From contig NZ_BCQR01000032.1 in NCBI RefSeq assembly GCF_001552175.1, forward strand, positions 19,166 through 83,165: a DNA stretch of 64,000 bases, in the 5' to 3' direction. How positions within the stretch are numbered: position 1 is the first letter of the stretch; each line of letters begins with the position of its first letter. The notes beneath the pieces are model-generated. The model was not told the DNA's origin, made no database searches, and saw only the letters and a list, made by a program, of their open reading frames with translations. Below are positions 16,267 through 25,427 of the stretch, piece after piece. Position numbers and translations under genes: made by a program. This DNA is from Actinomadura kijaniata NBRC 14229. GTDB taxonomy: Bacteria; Actinomycetota; Actinomycetes; Streptosporangiales; Streptosporangiaceae.

Positions 16267-19200
16267 ATGCGGATTCAGGTGCTGGGGCCGGTCCGGGCCT
16301 ACGGGGACGACGGAGCGCCGGTCGACGTCGGCGGGGCCAGGGTTCGTGCTCTGCTGGCCAGGCTGGCGCTGGCCGCCGGCGAGGTGGTGCCGGTCGAGTC
16401 GCTCGTCGACGGGCTGTGGGGCGATCACCCTCCGCGGGAGAGCGGCAGGGCGCTGCACGCGCTGGTGTACCGGCTGCGGCGGGCGCTGGGCGAGGTCGAG
16501 GCGGTCGAGCTGGCGTCCGGTGGATACCGTCTGCGCGTACGCGCCGAGGACGTCGACGCCCACCGCTTCGAGAAGCTGGCCGAGCGGGGCCGCGGCGAGC
16601 TGGCCGCCGATTCCGGGCCGCGGGCGGCGGCGCTGCTGGGTGACGCGCTGGCGCTGTGGCGGGGCGACGCGCTGGCCGACGTGCTCGACGTTCCGTTCGC
16701 CGGCGCGGTCGCCGCCCGGCTGGAGGAGCTGCGCGTCACGGCCACCGAGGACTGGTTCGAGGCGAAGCTGCTGCTGGGCGGCCATGGCGAGATCCTGGCG
16801 GATCTGCAGGCGGCGACCGCGGCGCATCCGCTGCGCGAACGGCTGGCCGTGCTGGGCATGCGGGCGCTGCACGCGTCCGGCCGCCAGTTCGAGGCGCTGG
16901 CCCTGTTCGAGAGGGTGCGCCGGACGCTCGCCGAGGAGCTGGGCGTCGACCCCTCCGAGGAGCTGAGGAAGGCGCACCTGGCGGTGGTGCGCGGTGAACC
17001 CGGGCTGTCGGAGCGGTCCCGGGCGGCACCGGGGCGGCTGCCGACCCCGCTGACCGGCTTCGTCGGTCGGCGGGAGGAGCTGAAACTGCTCGCCGGGCTG
17101 CTGGAGAGCTCGCGGCTGGTCACCGTCGTGGGTCCCGGAGGGGTGGGCAAGACCCGCCTGGCCGTGGAGGCGGTGAGCCGCCATCGGGCCCACCGGCGCG
17201 GCCGCGTCTGGCTCGTCCCCCTGGCCGGGGTGGACGCGCCGGACGGGTTGCCCGGCGCGGTGCTGGGCACGATCGCCGCGGCGGAGGCCCCGCCGCCGGG
17301 GGAGCCGCTCGACCGGTCGGTCGCGCTGCTCGCCGGTGACGAGGGCGTGCTCCTGCTGGACAACTGCGAACAGATCTCCGAAGCGGTGGCCGGGTTCGCC
17401 CGGCGGCTCCTCGAACGCCTGCCGAACCTGACCATCCTGGCCACCAGCAGGGAACCGCTGGAGGTCATGGGCGAAGCGCTGTGCCGGCTGGCCCCGCTCG
17501 CCCTGCCCCCGGCGCACGCGGACCCCGCCCGCGCCGCGGAGGCGACCGCGGTACGGCTGTTCCTCGATCGGGCGGCCGCCGTACGGCCCGGCTTCGCGCT
17601 GGACGAGTCGACGGTGGGCCCGGTGGTGGACGTCGTGCGCCGCCTGGACGGCCTGCCGCTCGCGCTGGAGCTGGCCGCGGCGCGGCTGCGCACGATGAAC
17701 GCCGACGAGCTCTCCCGGCGGCTGGACGACCGCTTCCGGCTGCTCGGCACCGGCAACAGGACGGCCCGGCCGAGGCAGCGGACGCTGCGGGCGGTCATCG
17801 ACTGGAGCTGGGACCTCCTCACCGACCAGGAACGGACGCTCGCCCGCCGGATGTCGGTGTTCCCGGCCAGGGCCGGTCTCGGCCCGATCGAGGCGGTGTG
17901 CTCGGACGACTCCGTGGGAGACGTCGCCTACCTGCTGGACTCGTTGGTCGACAAGTCCATCGTGGAGCGGTCCGGTGACGGCTACCGGATGCTGGAGACC
18001 ATCCGGGCCTACGCGGCCGACGAACTCCGCTCCGCCGAGGAACGCGATGCCGTACGGCGAAGGCTCACGCGCCACTACGCCGACCTGGCCGAGCGGCACG
18101 AGCCGCTGCTGCGCTCGCACCGGCAGATGGAATCGCTGCGGCTGTTCGGGTTCGAGTACGACAACCTCGTGCACGCCCTCCAGGCCGCCATCGACGACGG
18201 TGACGCCGAGGCGGCGGCCCGCATCCTCGGCCCGCTGTACTGGTACTGGGACACGCTGCGTTATGACGGCCGGGCCGACGCCTACGTGACGAGGGTGCTG
18301 GAGTACGGCGACGCGCTGCCCCCGGCGGCCAGGGCCGCGTTCACCACGATCCACCTGCTGGCCGGTGGAGGAGACGCCGAACGGATGCGGGCGGCGGTCG
18401 AGGACTGCGCGCGGACGGGCGCGCTGCCGCGCTATCCGATGCTGCTGACCATGACGCTCACGGCGGCCTTCATGGCCGGGCTGGACGACCTGGTGGACCG
18501 GGAGATCGCCCGCGTTCGGGACGGCTCGGACGGGTGGGCCATCGCCCACACCCACCTGGTCGAGGCGCTGCGCAGCCGTGTCCGCGGGGACTGGGCGGAC
18601 GGCGCGGCCGCGGCGGCGAGGGCGTTGCGGGCGTTCGAGGAGGCGGGCGACCGGTACTGGACCGCGATGGTGCTGAACGGCACGGCGCAGATCCACGCCG
18701 TCGAGGGGCGGCACGACGAGGCGGTCGCCGACTACGAGCGCAGCATCTCGATCAGCACCGGCCTCGCCTGGCAGGAGGAGATCTCCTCCCGGCTCGGGCT
18801 CGCCACGGAGCGCATGCGCGCCGGCGATCCGAAGGGAGCCTGGCGGGACCTCGAAACCGCGGAACGGGCGGCCTGGGACCGCGGCCAGCCCATGCTGGAG
18901 ATCCAGGTCCACGCCTGCGCGGCGGAGCTGTACCGCCGCCGCGGCGAGATCGACCGGGCCGACCGGGAACTCGACCGGCTGGAGAGGGTCGCCCGCGTGC
19001 TGGAGCTGCCCGCCGAGACGAGCCGGAGCCTGCTGCTGCCCGCCAGGACCGCGAACCTCCTCACCGCCGGTGACGCCGCACGGGCGCGCCGGACGCTGCC
19101 CGGCGCCGTCCGGGCGGCACAGGCGAACATGGACCTCCCGCTGGCCGCCCAGCTCCTGGCCCGGCTGCGGTCGCTGGAGGGCGATCCGGAGGGCGCGGCC

Positions 19201-19413
19201 ACCGCGCTCGGCATGAGCGAGGTCATCCGCGGCGCCTTCGACCACGGCGACCTGGAGTTGGGCGCGTTCGCGGCCACCCTCGCGGACCGGCTCGGGGGCA
19301 CCGGCTATGCCAGGGCCTATCACCGGGGCGCCGACATGCCACGGCAGGAGGCGATCGACCACCTGCTCGGCCCCGCCATGGAGTCACCGGACCGCCGAGA
19401 ACGCACCGGCTGA
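16267..19413 (+). CDS. AfsR/SARP-like regulator: OmpR-type DNA-binding, BTAD, NB-ARC ATPase, TPR
   Basis: About 1048 residues. Residues 1-90 are an OmpR-like winged helix (GGARVRALLARLALAAGE), 95-240 the bacterial transcriptional activation domain, 265-500 an ATPase with P-loop GPGGVGKTRL and a LLLDNCEQ Walker B, then helical TPR-like repeats. Such proteins integrate ATP binding with activation of secondary metabolism or other regulons. A TAGCCT hexamer ends seven bases before ATG 16267, which suggests leaderless transcription; an in-frame GTG at 16261 is less likely. The gene is outside the cluster core by 7 kb, so a role there is only possible. Confidence 0.9.
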   Translation: MRIQVLGPVRAYGDDGAPVDVGGARVRALLARLALAAGEVVPVESLVDGLWGDHPPRESGRALHALVYRLRRALGEVEAVELASGGYRLRVRAEDVDAHRFEKLAERGRGELAADSGPRAAALLGDALALWRGDALADVLDVPFAGAVAARLEELRVTATEDWFEAKLLLGGHGEILADLQAATAAHPLRERLAVLGMRALHASGRQFEALALFERVRRTLAEELGVDPSEELRKAHLAVVRGEPGLSERSRAAPGRLPTPLTGFVGRREELKLLAGLLESSRLVTVVGPGGVGKTRLAVEAVSRHRAHRRGRVWLVPLAGVDAPDGLPGAVLGTIAAAEAPPPGEPLDRSVALLAGDEGVLLLDNCEQISEAVAGFARRLLERLPNLTILATSREPLEVMGEALCRLAPLALPPAHADPARAAEATAVRLFLDRAAAVRPGFALDESTVGPVVDVVRRLDGLPLALELAAARLRTMNADELSRRLDDRFRLLGTGNRTARPRQRTLRAVIDWSWDLLTDQERTLARRMSVFPARAGLGPIEAVCSDDSVGDVAYLLDSLVDKSIVERSGDGYRMLETIRAYAADELRSAEERDAVRRRLTRHYADLAERHEPLLRSHRQMESLRLFGFEYDNLVHALQAAIDDGDAEAAARILGPLYWYWDTLRYDGRADAYVTRVLEYGDALPPAARAAFTTIHLLAGGGDAERMRAAVEDCARTGALPRYPMLLTMTLTAAFMAGLDDLVDREIARVRDGSDGWAIAHTHLVEALRSRVRGDWADGAAAAARALRAFEEAGDRYWTAMVLNGTAQIHAVEGRHDEAVADYERSISISTGLAWQEEISSRLGLATERMRAGDPKGAWRDLETAERAAWDRGQPMLEIQVHACAAELYRRRGEIDRADRELDRLERVARVLELPAETSRSLLLPARTANLLTAGDAARARRTLPGAVRAAQANMDLPLAAQLLARLRSLEGDPEGAATALGMSEVIRGAFDHGDLELGAFAATLADRLGGTGYARAYHRGADMPRQEAIDHLLGPAMESPDRRERTG

Positions 19414-19432
19414 AGCCGGAAATAATGGGCAC

Positions 19433-20263
19433 GTGACCTTCGATCGACGTGTCGAGCTGGGCGAGTTCCTCCGATCGCGCCGCGCGCGGCTCCGCCCCGA
19501 GGAGTTCGGCCTGCCCTTCCACGGGCGGCAGCGCCGGGTTCCCGGACTGCGTCGCGAGGAGCTGGCACAACTGGCCGGGATCAGCGTCGACCACTATGTA
19601 CGGCTGGAGCAGGGACGCAGCCTGCGGTTCTCGGCGGAGGTCCTGGACGCGGTGGCCAGGGTGTTGCGCCTGGATCCGGCGGAACGGGAACACCTGCACC
19701 GGCTGGCCCGGCCCGCTCCGGCCATGGCCGAGGAACCGGTGGACAGCCCGCCGCTGCGCCGGGGCGTCCACAGCCTGCTCGCCGCGATCGACGGGGCCCC
19801 CGCCTACGTGGTCGACCGCACGACCGACGTGCGGGCGTGGAACCGGCTGGCCGCGGCGTTCATCGCCGATTTCGGCGAGCTTTCCGCCGCGGAGCGCAAC
19901 ATGGCCAGGCTGGTCTTCCTCGACCACGGCATGCGCGACCTGTACGTCGACTGGTGGGCGCGGGCCCGCGACGTGGTGGCCTTCCTCCGGCTGGACATGG
20001 CGCGCCCGCCTGCGCCCGCCGCCCGGTCCCTGATCGAGGAGCTGTCGGCCGCCAGTCCCGAGTTCCGCCAGATCTGGGCCGAGCACGACATCAAGGCCCC
20101 GGAGCACGGCAGCTACCGATACCGGCATCCGCTGGTCGGCGAGCTCGAATTGACCTACGAGACGCTCCGGCTGCCCGGTCACCCCGACCTCGCCCTGGTC
20201 GTGCACACCGCAGAGGAGGGCTCCCCCGCCGAGGAAGCGCTCCGCGTCCTGGCGCGGTCCTGA
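19433..20263 (+). CDS. XRE-family regulator with MmyB-like ligand domain
   Basis: 276 residues. An N-terminal helix-turn-helix (RREELAQLAGISVDHYVRLE) is preceded by ELGEFLRSRRARL, and the C-terminal half matches the MmyB-like PAS-type ligand-binding domain (RDVVAFLRLDMARPP, then HPLVGELELTYETL). AATAAT six bases before GTG 19433 suggests a leaderless start. In actinomycetes these regulators usually control a divergent or adjacent oxidoreductase gene; here the neighbours are an AfsR-like gene upstream and a convergent cupin, so the target is not clear. Confidence 0.88.
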   Translation: MTFDRRVELGEFLRSRRARLRPEEFGLPFHGRQRRVPGLRREELAQLAGISVDHYVRLEQGRSLRFSAEVLDAVARVLRLDPAEREHLHRLARPAPAMAEEPVDSPPLRRGVHSLLAAIDGAPAYVVDRTTDVRAWNRLAAAFIADFGELSAAERNMARLVFLDHGMRDLYVDWWARARDVVAFLRLDMARPPAPAARSLIEELSAASPEFRQIWAEHDIKAPEHGSYRYRHPLVGELELTYETLRLPGHPDLALVVHTAEEGSPAEEALRVLARS

Positions 20264-20312
20264 CGCGGTGGTCCCCGTTCCGGCCCTCCTCGGGGACCGG
20301 GCCGACCGGGCG

Positions 20313-20342
20313 GGGCCGTCAGGCCGACGGGCCTGACGGCCC
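20313..20342. terminator. Bidirectional hairpin terminator
   Basis: 13-base perfect arms GGGCCGTCAGGCC and GGCCTGACGGCCC with loop GACG, between the convergent XRE and cupin genes. Confidence 0.75.
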
Positions 20343-20349
20343 TGGACAT

Positions 20350-20685
20350 CTAGCCTTCGGGGTAGAAGAGGAACAGCGTGCAGCCCGTCCTCGTCTGCGG
20401 GACATGCGAGGAACCCGCGGGGGCGTGGATGAACGAACCGGCCGGGTGGTCGCGGTCGCCGTCGTTGAAGACACCCGAGACCACGAAGACCTCCTCGGGG
20501 CCCGGTTCGTGGACGTCGACCCCCTCCCAGCACGTGTTCGCGTCCATCTCCAGCACGTAGGCCTTCGCGCCGCCGGCCCCGCTCCACAGCGGCCGCGCGC
20601 GGATGCCGGGGAACAGTTCCTGGACCGGGGCGTCCTCGACGGTGGACCACTCACAGGCAGGCGTGTTCTTCTGCTCTGTCGTCAT
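20350..20685 (-). CDS. Small cupin-domain protein
   Basis: 111 residues with a single cupin barrel: DVHEPGPEEVFVVSGVFND (motif 1, with a His and Glu metal set) and PAGSFIHAPAGSSH (motif 2). This resembles the ChrR/anti-sigma-type cupins and small dioxygenase-like proteins, probably binding a metal. It is divergent from the GlxA-type AraC regulator (71-base gap), the usual arrangement for a regulator and its target. Substrate unknown. Confidence 0.8.
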   Translation of the reverse strand: MTTEQKNTPACEWSTVEDAPVQELFPGIRARPLWSGAGGAKAYVLEMDANTCWEGVDVHEPGPEEVFVVSGVFNDGDRDHPAGSFIHAPAGSSHVPQTRTGCTLFLFYPEG

Positions 20686-20756
20686 GGGGCCAGCTTGGCG
20701 GCCGACCGCCGCCTCACCCGAGTGTCAGGAAAGTCAACATGCGGTACTTTTCTGCC

Positions 20757-21710
20757 ATGCATCGGGTGATGGCGCTCATCCGCCCGCCCCAGTCGAGTTT
20801 CGAGCTCGCCTGCGCGGCCCAGGTGTTCGGGGTCGAGCGGCCGGGGCTCCCGACCCGGTACGCCTTCGGCGTGTGCGCCGAGCACCCCGGTCCGGTCGCG
20901 ACGCTCGCCGGGTACGACATGCTCGTGACCGACGGGCTGGACGCGCTCGACGGGGCCGACACCGTGGTCATCCCGGGCTGGCTGCCCGTCGGGGAGCCGC
21001 CCTCGCCCGAGGTCGTCCGGGCGCTGCGCCGCGCGCACTCCCGGGGAACGCGGGTGGTCAGCATCTGCTCCGGTGCCTTCGCGGTGGCGCACGCCGGGCT
21101 GCTGGAGGGACGGCGGGCGACCACCCACTGGGCGCTGGTGGACGAGTTCGCCGAGCGCTTCCCGCGCGTCCAGGTCGACCCGAACGTGCTGTACGTCGAC
21201 CACGGTGACGTGGCCACCAGCGCCGGCGCGGGAGCCGGTTTCGACCTGTGCATGCACCTGGTCCGCAGCGACCAGGGCGCCCGGTACGCCGCCCATGTCG
21301 CGCGGACCATGGTCATGCCGCCCCATCGCGAGGGCGGGCAGTTGCAGTACTCGGCGCCGCCGCATCCCGCGCGGATCGACGACGGCTCGCTCGCGCCGCT
21401 GCTGGAATGGGTCGCCGGGAGACTCGGCGAAGCGGTGACCGTCGAGAGCATGGCCGCGCACGCGGGCGTCTCAGCGCGCACCCTCGCCCGGCGGTTCGCC
21501 GACCAGCTCGGCACGAGCCCGGGGCAGTGGCTCCTCGCCCAGCGGATCGCCGCCGCCCAGGAGTTGCTGGAGTCCTCCGACCTTCCCCTGGAGGCCGTCG
21601 CCCACCGCGTCGGGCTCTCCTCGGCCACCAATCTCCGCAGGCGCTTCCGCAACGCCCTGGGCACCACGCCGGGCGCCTACCGCCGGGCCTTCCGGGCCAG
21701 GCCGCGCTGA
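20757..21710 (+). CDS. GlxA-family AraC regulator (DJ-1/PfpI domain plus helix-turn-helix)
   Basis: 317 residues. The N-terminal half is a DJ-1/PfpI-like domain with the nucleophile-elbow cysteine (VVSICSGAFAVAHAGLL). The C-terminal AraC part has two helix-turn-helices (TVESMAAHAGVSARTLARRF and LEAVAHRVGLSSATNLRRRF). TACTTT lies exactly six bases before ATG 20757, so I take a leaderless start there rather than the ATG 18 bases upstream. Probable target is the divergent cupin gene. The stop is only ten bases from that of the convergent carotenoid-oxygenase-like gene. Confidence 0.88.
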   Translation: MHRVMALIRPPQSSFELACAAQVFGVERPGLPTRYAFGVCAEHPGPVATLAGYDMLVTDGLDALDGADTVVIPGWLPVGEPPSPEVVRALRRAHSRGTRVVSICSGAFAVAHAGLLEGRRATTHWALVDEFAERFPRVQVDPNVLYVDHGDVATSAGAGAGFDLCMHLVRSDQGARYAAHVARTMVMPPHREGGQLQYSAPPHPARIDDGSLAPLLEWVAGRLGEAVTVESMAAHAGVSARTLARRFADQLGTSPGQWLLAQRIAAAQELLESSDLPLEAVAHRVGLSSATNLRRRFRNALGTTPGAYRRAFRARPR

Positions 21711-21720
21711 CGGCCCGCGT

Positions 21721-22977
21721 TCAGACGCGGCGCGACCACGTCTCGAAGTCGAAGGTCAGCTCGCCGCCTGGCTCCTCGCCGTGGTTTGGGGAGTCCGGGG
21801 CCGGTATCCAGGTCCGGGACAGGTCTGCGTCCAACGGGGCGGGCAGCCGCACCGCCGCCGGGCTCCGCGCGGGGTCGAGCGCGTCGAACACGCGCAGCTC
21901 CCACCGGGCCTGGCCGGGGTGCCGGGCGACGGCCACGATCCACCCGGCGCCCTCCATGTCGGGGCGGCGCGGGTCGGGGGCGAAGACGGGAGCGCCGACC
22001 CGCCAGCCCGGTCCCAGCGCGGCGACCCGTTCCCCGCCGCCGGCGAGGTCGTGGCAGCGGACGGTCGCGCCGCCCTCGTTCCGCGTGGCGAACAGGTGGC
22101 GGTGCCGGCGGCCGCTCACCCGTGGATCGACCGCCGCGGCCGTCGCGGCGCCGACCGCGCGCTCCCCCACCAGGAGGCCGTCCGCGGGGTCCAGCCGCCA
22201 GCGCGTCACGCGGGACGGCCCCCGCGTGACGACGTCCACGACGATGTGGCGGCCGTCGTCGTAGGCGTTGACGACCTCGACCACCGTGCGCCGGGGGACG
22301 TCGATCCACCGTGGCGCGTGGCGGCCCGCGTGGTCGTGCCGGAGGACGCCGAGCCGCGGCGCGCGGCCGGGGCGCGCCGTCTCCCCCGCCCGCGCGCCGA
22401 TGAGCGCGGCGGCCGGGGAGTGCGCGGCGCCCGAGTCGAAGATGACCAGGTGGTCGCGGGTGGCCGCGACCATGCACACCAGCGGCGCCCCGTCGAGCGG
22501 GAACGGTTCGGCGCTCAGCACCGTGCCGTCCGGGCCGACGACCAGGTGCTCGGCGTGGTCGAGTCCGGGGCAGGTGGCGACGGTGTGCCAGGCCGGCGCG
22601 TCCGCCGCCCGCGCCGGGCGGGCGAAGGCGGCGGGGGCGGGCGCGTCGGGGTCGTCGTCCCGCGGGTGCCTCGGCCAGATCGCGGGGGCCAGAGCCGGGA
22701 CCGGCGCCAGGGGACGGGAGCGCGTCACGGGGAACCGTCCCCTCAGCCACCGCGCCCCGCCGGCGGCGATCCGCACCCCGGCCAGCAGGGGCGGGCCCGC
22801 GAGCATGTCGCCGTGGGAGCCCGGGACGGTGGGATGGGACACCGCCTGCGCGTAGCAGCCGTTCAGCGCGTCGGGGAGTGCGCCGACGACGTCGAACGGG
22901 CCGTCCGCGGGCGACCGTCGCGGCGGGGCGGCGGCGAGCGACGTCCGTGGGCCGGAGTCCGGGACGGTGGAGGTCAT
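21721..22977 (-). CDS. Carotenoid-cleavage-dioxygenase-like protein lacking the iron histidines
   Basis: 418 residues from ATG 22977 (GGAGG five bases upstream). The beta-propeller family is recognised by VPGSHGDMLAGPPLLAGVRI, the PRWIDVPRRTVVEVVNAYDD block and DPADGLLVGERAV. Active family members bind iron through four His. Where AHP, HDF.xT, FHxxNAYE and a C-terminal HG are expected, this protein has TCP, CMVAAT, VVEVVNAYDD and no clear equivalent. It may therefore bind no iron or use other ligands. A good promoter lies upstream and the TetR gene is divergent, so it is an expressed, regulated gene rather than decay. Confidence 0.65.
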   Translation of the reverse strand: MTSTVPDSGPRTSLAAAPPRRSPADGPFDVVGALPDALNGCYAQAVSHPTVPGSHGDMLAGPPLLAGVRIAAGGARWLRGRFPVTRSRPLAPVPALAPAIWPRHPRDDDPDAPAPAAFARPARAADAPAWHTVATCPGLDHAEHLVVGPDGTVLSAEPFPLDGAPLVCMVAATRDHLVIFDSGAAHSPAAALIGARAGETARPGRAPRLGVLRHDHAGRHAPRWIDVPRRTVVEVVNAYDDGRHIVVDVVTRGPSRVTRWRLDPADGLLVGERAVGAATAAAVDPRVSGRRHRHLFATRNEGGATVRCHDLAGGGERVAALGPGWRVGAPVFAPDPRRPDMEGAGWIVAVARHPGQARWELRVFDALDPARSPAAVRLPAPLDADLSRTWIPAPDSPNHGEEPGGELTFDFETWSRRV

Positions 22978-23025
22978 CGGCACCTCCGCAAGCCGGGAGA
23001 TCTTCAATAACAGTGTTTTGCCAAA

Positions 23026-23054
23026 AAAATATCGGCGTTATGCAACAATGTCAA
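23026..23054 (-). promoter_or_regulatory. Sigma-70-type promoter of the carotenoid-oxygenase-like gene, with possible TetR operator
   Basis: On the minus strand TTGACA (23049-23054) and TATTTT (23026-23031) are separated by 17 bases, a near-consensus promoter that overlaps the start region of the divergent TetR gene. Downstream of it AACACTGTTATTG, and within it GTTGCATAAC, are dyad-like and may bind the TetR protein. The AT-rich tract is striking in this GC-rich DNA. Confidence 0.6.
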
Positions 23055-23055
23055 T

Positions 23056-23754
23056 GTGAGTCCGCGCAGCCTCGACCCCGATCTCCGCGACACGTTGGTG
23101 GACATCGCCGCCCGGCTGCTCGCGGCCGAGGGACCGCAGGCCCTGACCACGCGCCGGGTCGCCGCCGAGGCGGGCAGCTCGACGATGGTCCTCTACACCC
23201 ATTTCGGATCGCTGGGCGACCTGGTCCGCGAGGTGGTCCGTGAGGGCTTCGCGCGCCTGCAGGACCACCTCACGCGCGTGCGGGCGACCGACGACCCGGT
23301 CGCGGACACCGCGCTGCTGGGGCGGGCCTACCGGCGCAACGCCCTGGCCAACCCGCATCTGTACTCGGTCATGTTCGGCAGCGCCACGCTCGGCGGGTTC
23401 TCGCTGTCGGAGGAGGACCGCCACCACGGCCGCTACACGCTGGCCAACGTCGTCGAGTCCGCGGCCCGCTGCGTCGCGTCCGGCCGGTTCCGCGCCGAGG
23501 ACCCCGAACTGGTCGCCCACCGGCTGTGGAGCGCGATCCACGGCCTGATCACGCTGGAGCTGGGCGGCTACCTCGTCGCCCCCTACGACGCCCCCACCTG
23601 CTTCGAGTCGCAGCTCGTCGCGCTCATGGTCGGCTCCGGGGACGCGATGGAGGCCGCCACCGCGTCGGTGGCGGCCTCCGGGCTCCGGCTGGACGAGATC
23701 GCGGGCGCGGTCGGCTCGGCGGACGGACCGCCCGCGCGCCCCGGCCGCGCCTGA
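23056..23754 (+). CDS. TetR-family regulator with WHG-type ligand domain
   Basis: 232 residues, GTG start at 23056. The helix-turn-helix is at about residues 30-55 (TTRRVAAEAGSSTMVLYTHF). The C-terminal WHG-type domain has AYRRNALANPHLYSVMF and LWSAIHGLITLELGGYL. It is divergent from the carotenoid-oxygenase-like gene and most likely represses it and itself. It converges on the acyl-CoA carboxylase gene with a gap of eight bases. No sign of control over the downstream cluster. Confidence 0.88.
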   Translation: MSPRSLDPDLRDTLVDIAARLLAAEGPQALTTRRVAAEAGSSTMVLYTHFGSLGDLVREVVREGFARLQDHLTRVRATDDPVADTALLGRAYRRNALANPHLYSVMFGSATLGGFSLSEEDRHHGRYTLANVVESAARCVASGRFRAEDPELVAHRLWSAIHGLITLELGGYLVAPYDAPTCFESQLVALMVGSGDAMEAATASVAASGLRLDEIAGAVGSADGPPARPGRA

Positions 23755-23762
23755 CCCGGCCC

Positions 23763-25427
23763 CTACAGCGGCGTGTTGCCGTGCTTGCGCTGGGGCGGGC
23801 TCTTGCGCTTGTTCCGCAGCATCTCCAGCGCCCGCGCGACGGCGGCCCGGGTCCGCACCGGATCGATCACGTCGTCGACCAGGCCCCGCTCGGCGGCGTG
23901 GTAGGGGTGCATGAGCTGCTCGGAGTACTCGGCCACCAGCTCCGCGCGCAGCCCGTCCGGGTCGGCGGCGGACAGGAGCTGTTTGCGGAACAGCACGTTC
24001 ACCGCCCCCTCGGCCCCCATGACGGCGATCTCGTTGGTCGGCCAGGCCAGCGACAGGTCGCACCCGATGGACCGGGAGTCCATGACGATGTACGCGCCGC
24101 CGTAGGCCTTGCGCAGGATGACCTGGACGCGCGGCACGGTCGCCTCGCAGTAGGCGTACAGCAGCTTCGCGCCGTGCCGGATGACCCCGGAGTGCTCCTG
24201 GTCGACGCCGGGCAGGAAGCCCGGGACGTCCACCAGCGTCACCAGCGGGATGCCGAACGCGTCGCAGAACCGCACGAACCGCGCCGCCTTCTGCGCCGCG
24301 TCGGCGTCCAGCACCCCGGCCAGCACCATCGGCTGGCTGGCCACCACCCCGACGGTCTCGCCGTCGATCCGGGCCAGCGCGCAGATCACGTTGCGCGCCC
24401 AGTGCTCGTGGACCTCCATGAACTCCGCGTCGTCCACCAGCTCGCCGATCACCGCCCGCATGTCGTAGGGGCGGTTGGGCTCGACCGGGACGATCTCGGC
24501 CAGCGCCGGCCGCTCGTCGCCGACCGCGCCGCACCGCCCGGCGGAGGGGGCGGGCTCCAGGTTGTTGCCCGGCAGCAGGGAGACCAGGTAGCGGACCTCC
24601 TCCAGGCAGGTCTCCTCGTCGTCGTGGACGAACGACGCCACGCCGGTGCGCTCGCCGTGGACGTCGGCGCCGCCCAGCTCGGCGTGGGTGACCCGGACCC
24701 CGCTCACCGCCTCGACGACCTCCGGCCCGGTCAGGTACATCTGCGCGGTGTCACGCACCATGAACGTGAAGTCGGTCAGCGCCGGGGAGTAGGCCGCTCC
24801 CCCCGCGCACGGCCCCAGGATGACGCTGATCTGCGGGATGACCCCGGACGCCCGGACGTTGCGGTGGAAGATGCCGCCGTAGCCGTTGAGCGCCATCACC
24901 CCTTCCTGGATGCGCGCGCCGCCGCTGTCGTTCAGCCCGATCAGCGGCGCCCCGTTGTCCAGCGCCAGGTCCATCACCTTGTGGATCTTGGCGGCGTGCG
25001 CCTCCCCCAGCGAGCCCCCGAAGACCGTGAAGTCCTGGGCGTAGACGAAGACCCGGCGGCCGTGGACGGTGCCCGAGCCCACCACGACGCCGTCGGTGTG
25101 CGGGCGCTTCCGCTCCATCCCCAGACCGTGCGCCTGGTGCCGCCGGAACGGTTCGAGCTCGACGAACGAGTCCTCGTCCAGGAGCAGTTCGAGCCGTTCC
25201 CGGGCTGTTCGCTTGCCCAGCCCGTGCTGCCGCTCGGTCGCCTCCGCCTGTCCGGCGACCACCCGCGCGCGCAGCTCGTCGTTCCGCGCGCGCAGCCCCC
25301 GCATCGACGGCGCCGGCTCGGCGGCCTGCCGTCCCCGGCCGTCCTGCGCCTGTTCCGGCCCGGCAGGCCGCCGGCCGTTCGGCCGCGGTACCGGGACCGG
25401 GACGAAATCGACCTCCGGCGCGCTCAC
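23763..25427 (-). CDS. Acyl-CoA carboxylase carboxyltransferase (beta) subunit, PccB/AccB-like
   Basis: 554 residues with the two crotonase-like halves of acyl-CoA carboxylase beta subunits: oxyanion-hole glycines in CAGGAAYSPALTDF (N half) and KAYGGAYIVMDSRSI (C half), and the signature DVPGFLPGVDQEHSGVIRHG. It transfers CO2 from carboxybiotin to acetyl- or propionyl-CoA, making malonyl- or methylmalonyl-CoA. The biotin-carrying alpha subunit is not here. It overlaps the upstream NAD-epimerase-like gene by four bases (GTGA), so both are co-translated. In this context it could boost extender-unit supply for the PKS; acetyl versus propionyl preference is not decided. Confidence 0.9.
   Translation of the reverse strand: MSAPEVDFVPVPVPRPNGRRPAGPEQAQDGRGRQAAEPAPSMRGLRARNDELRARVVAGQAEATERQHGLGKRTARERLELLLDEDSFVELEPFRRHQAHGLGMERKRPHTDGVVVGSGTVHGRRVFVYAQDFTVFGGSLGEAHAAKIHKVMDLALDNGAPLIGLNDSGGARIQEGVMALNGYGGIFHRNVRASGVIPQISVILGPCAGGAAYSPALTDFTFMVRDTAQMYLTGPEVVEAVSGVRVTHAELGGADVHGERTGVASFVHDDEETCLEEVRYLVSLLPGNNLEPAPSAGRCGAVGDERPALAEIVPVEPNRPYDMRAVIGELVDDAEFMEVHEHWARNVICALARIDGETVGVVASQPMVLAGVLDADAAQKAARFVRFCDAFGIPLVTLVDVPGFLPGVDQEHSGVIRHGAKLLYAYCEATVPRVQVILRKAYGGAYIVMDSRSIGCDLSLAWPTNEIAVMGAEGAVNVLFRKQLLSAADPDGLRAELVAEYSEQLMHPYHAAERGLVDDVIDPVRTRAAVARALEMLRNKRKSPPQRKHGNTPL

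Noticed and set aside
23763..25427. Definite assignment to methylmalonyl-CoA supply for the PKS
   Set aside because: The PKS AT motif (IAFH) suggests malonyl-CoA, and acyl specificity of the carboxylase cannot be read by eye; kept as acyl-CoA carboxylase beta.
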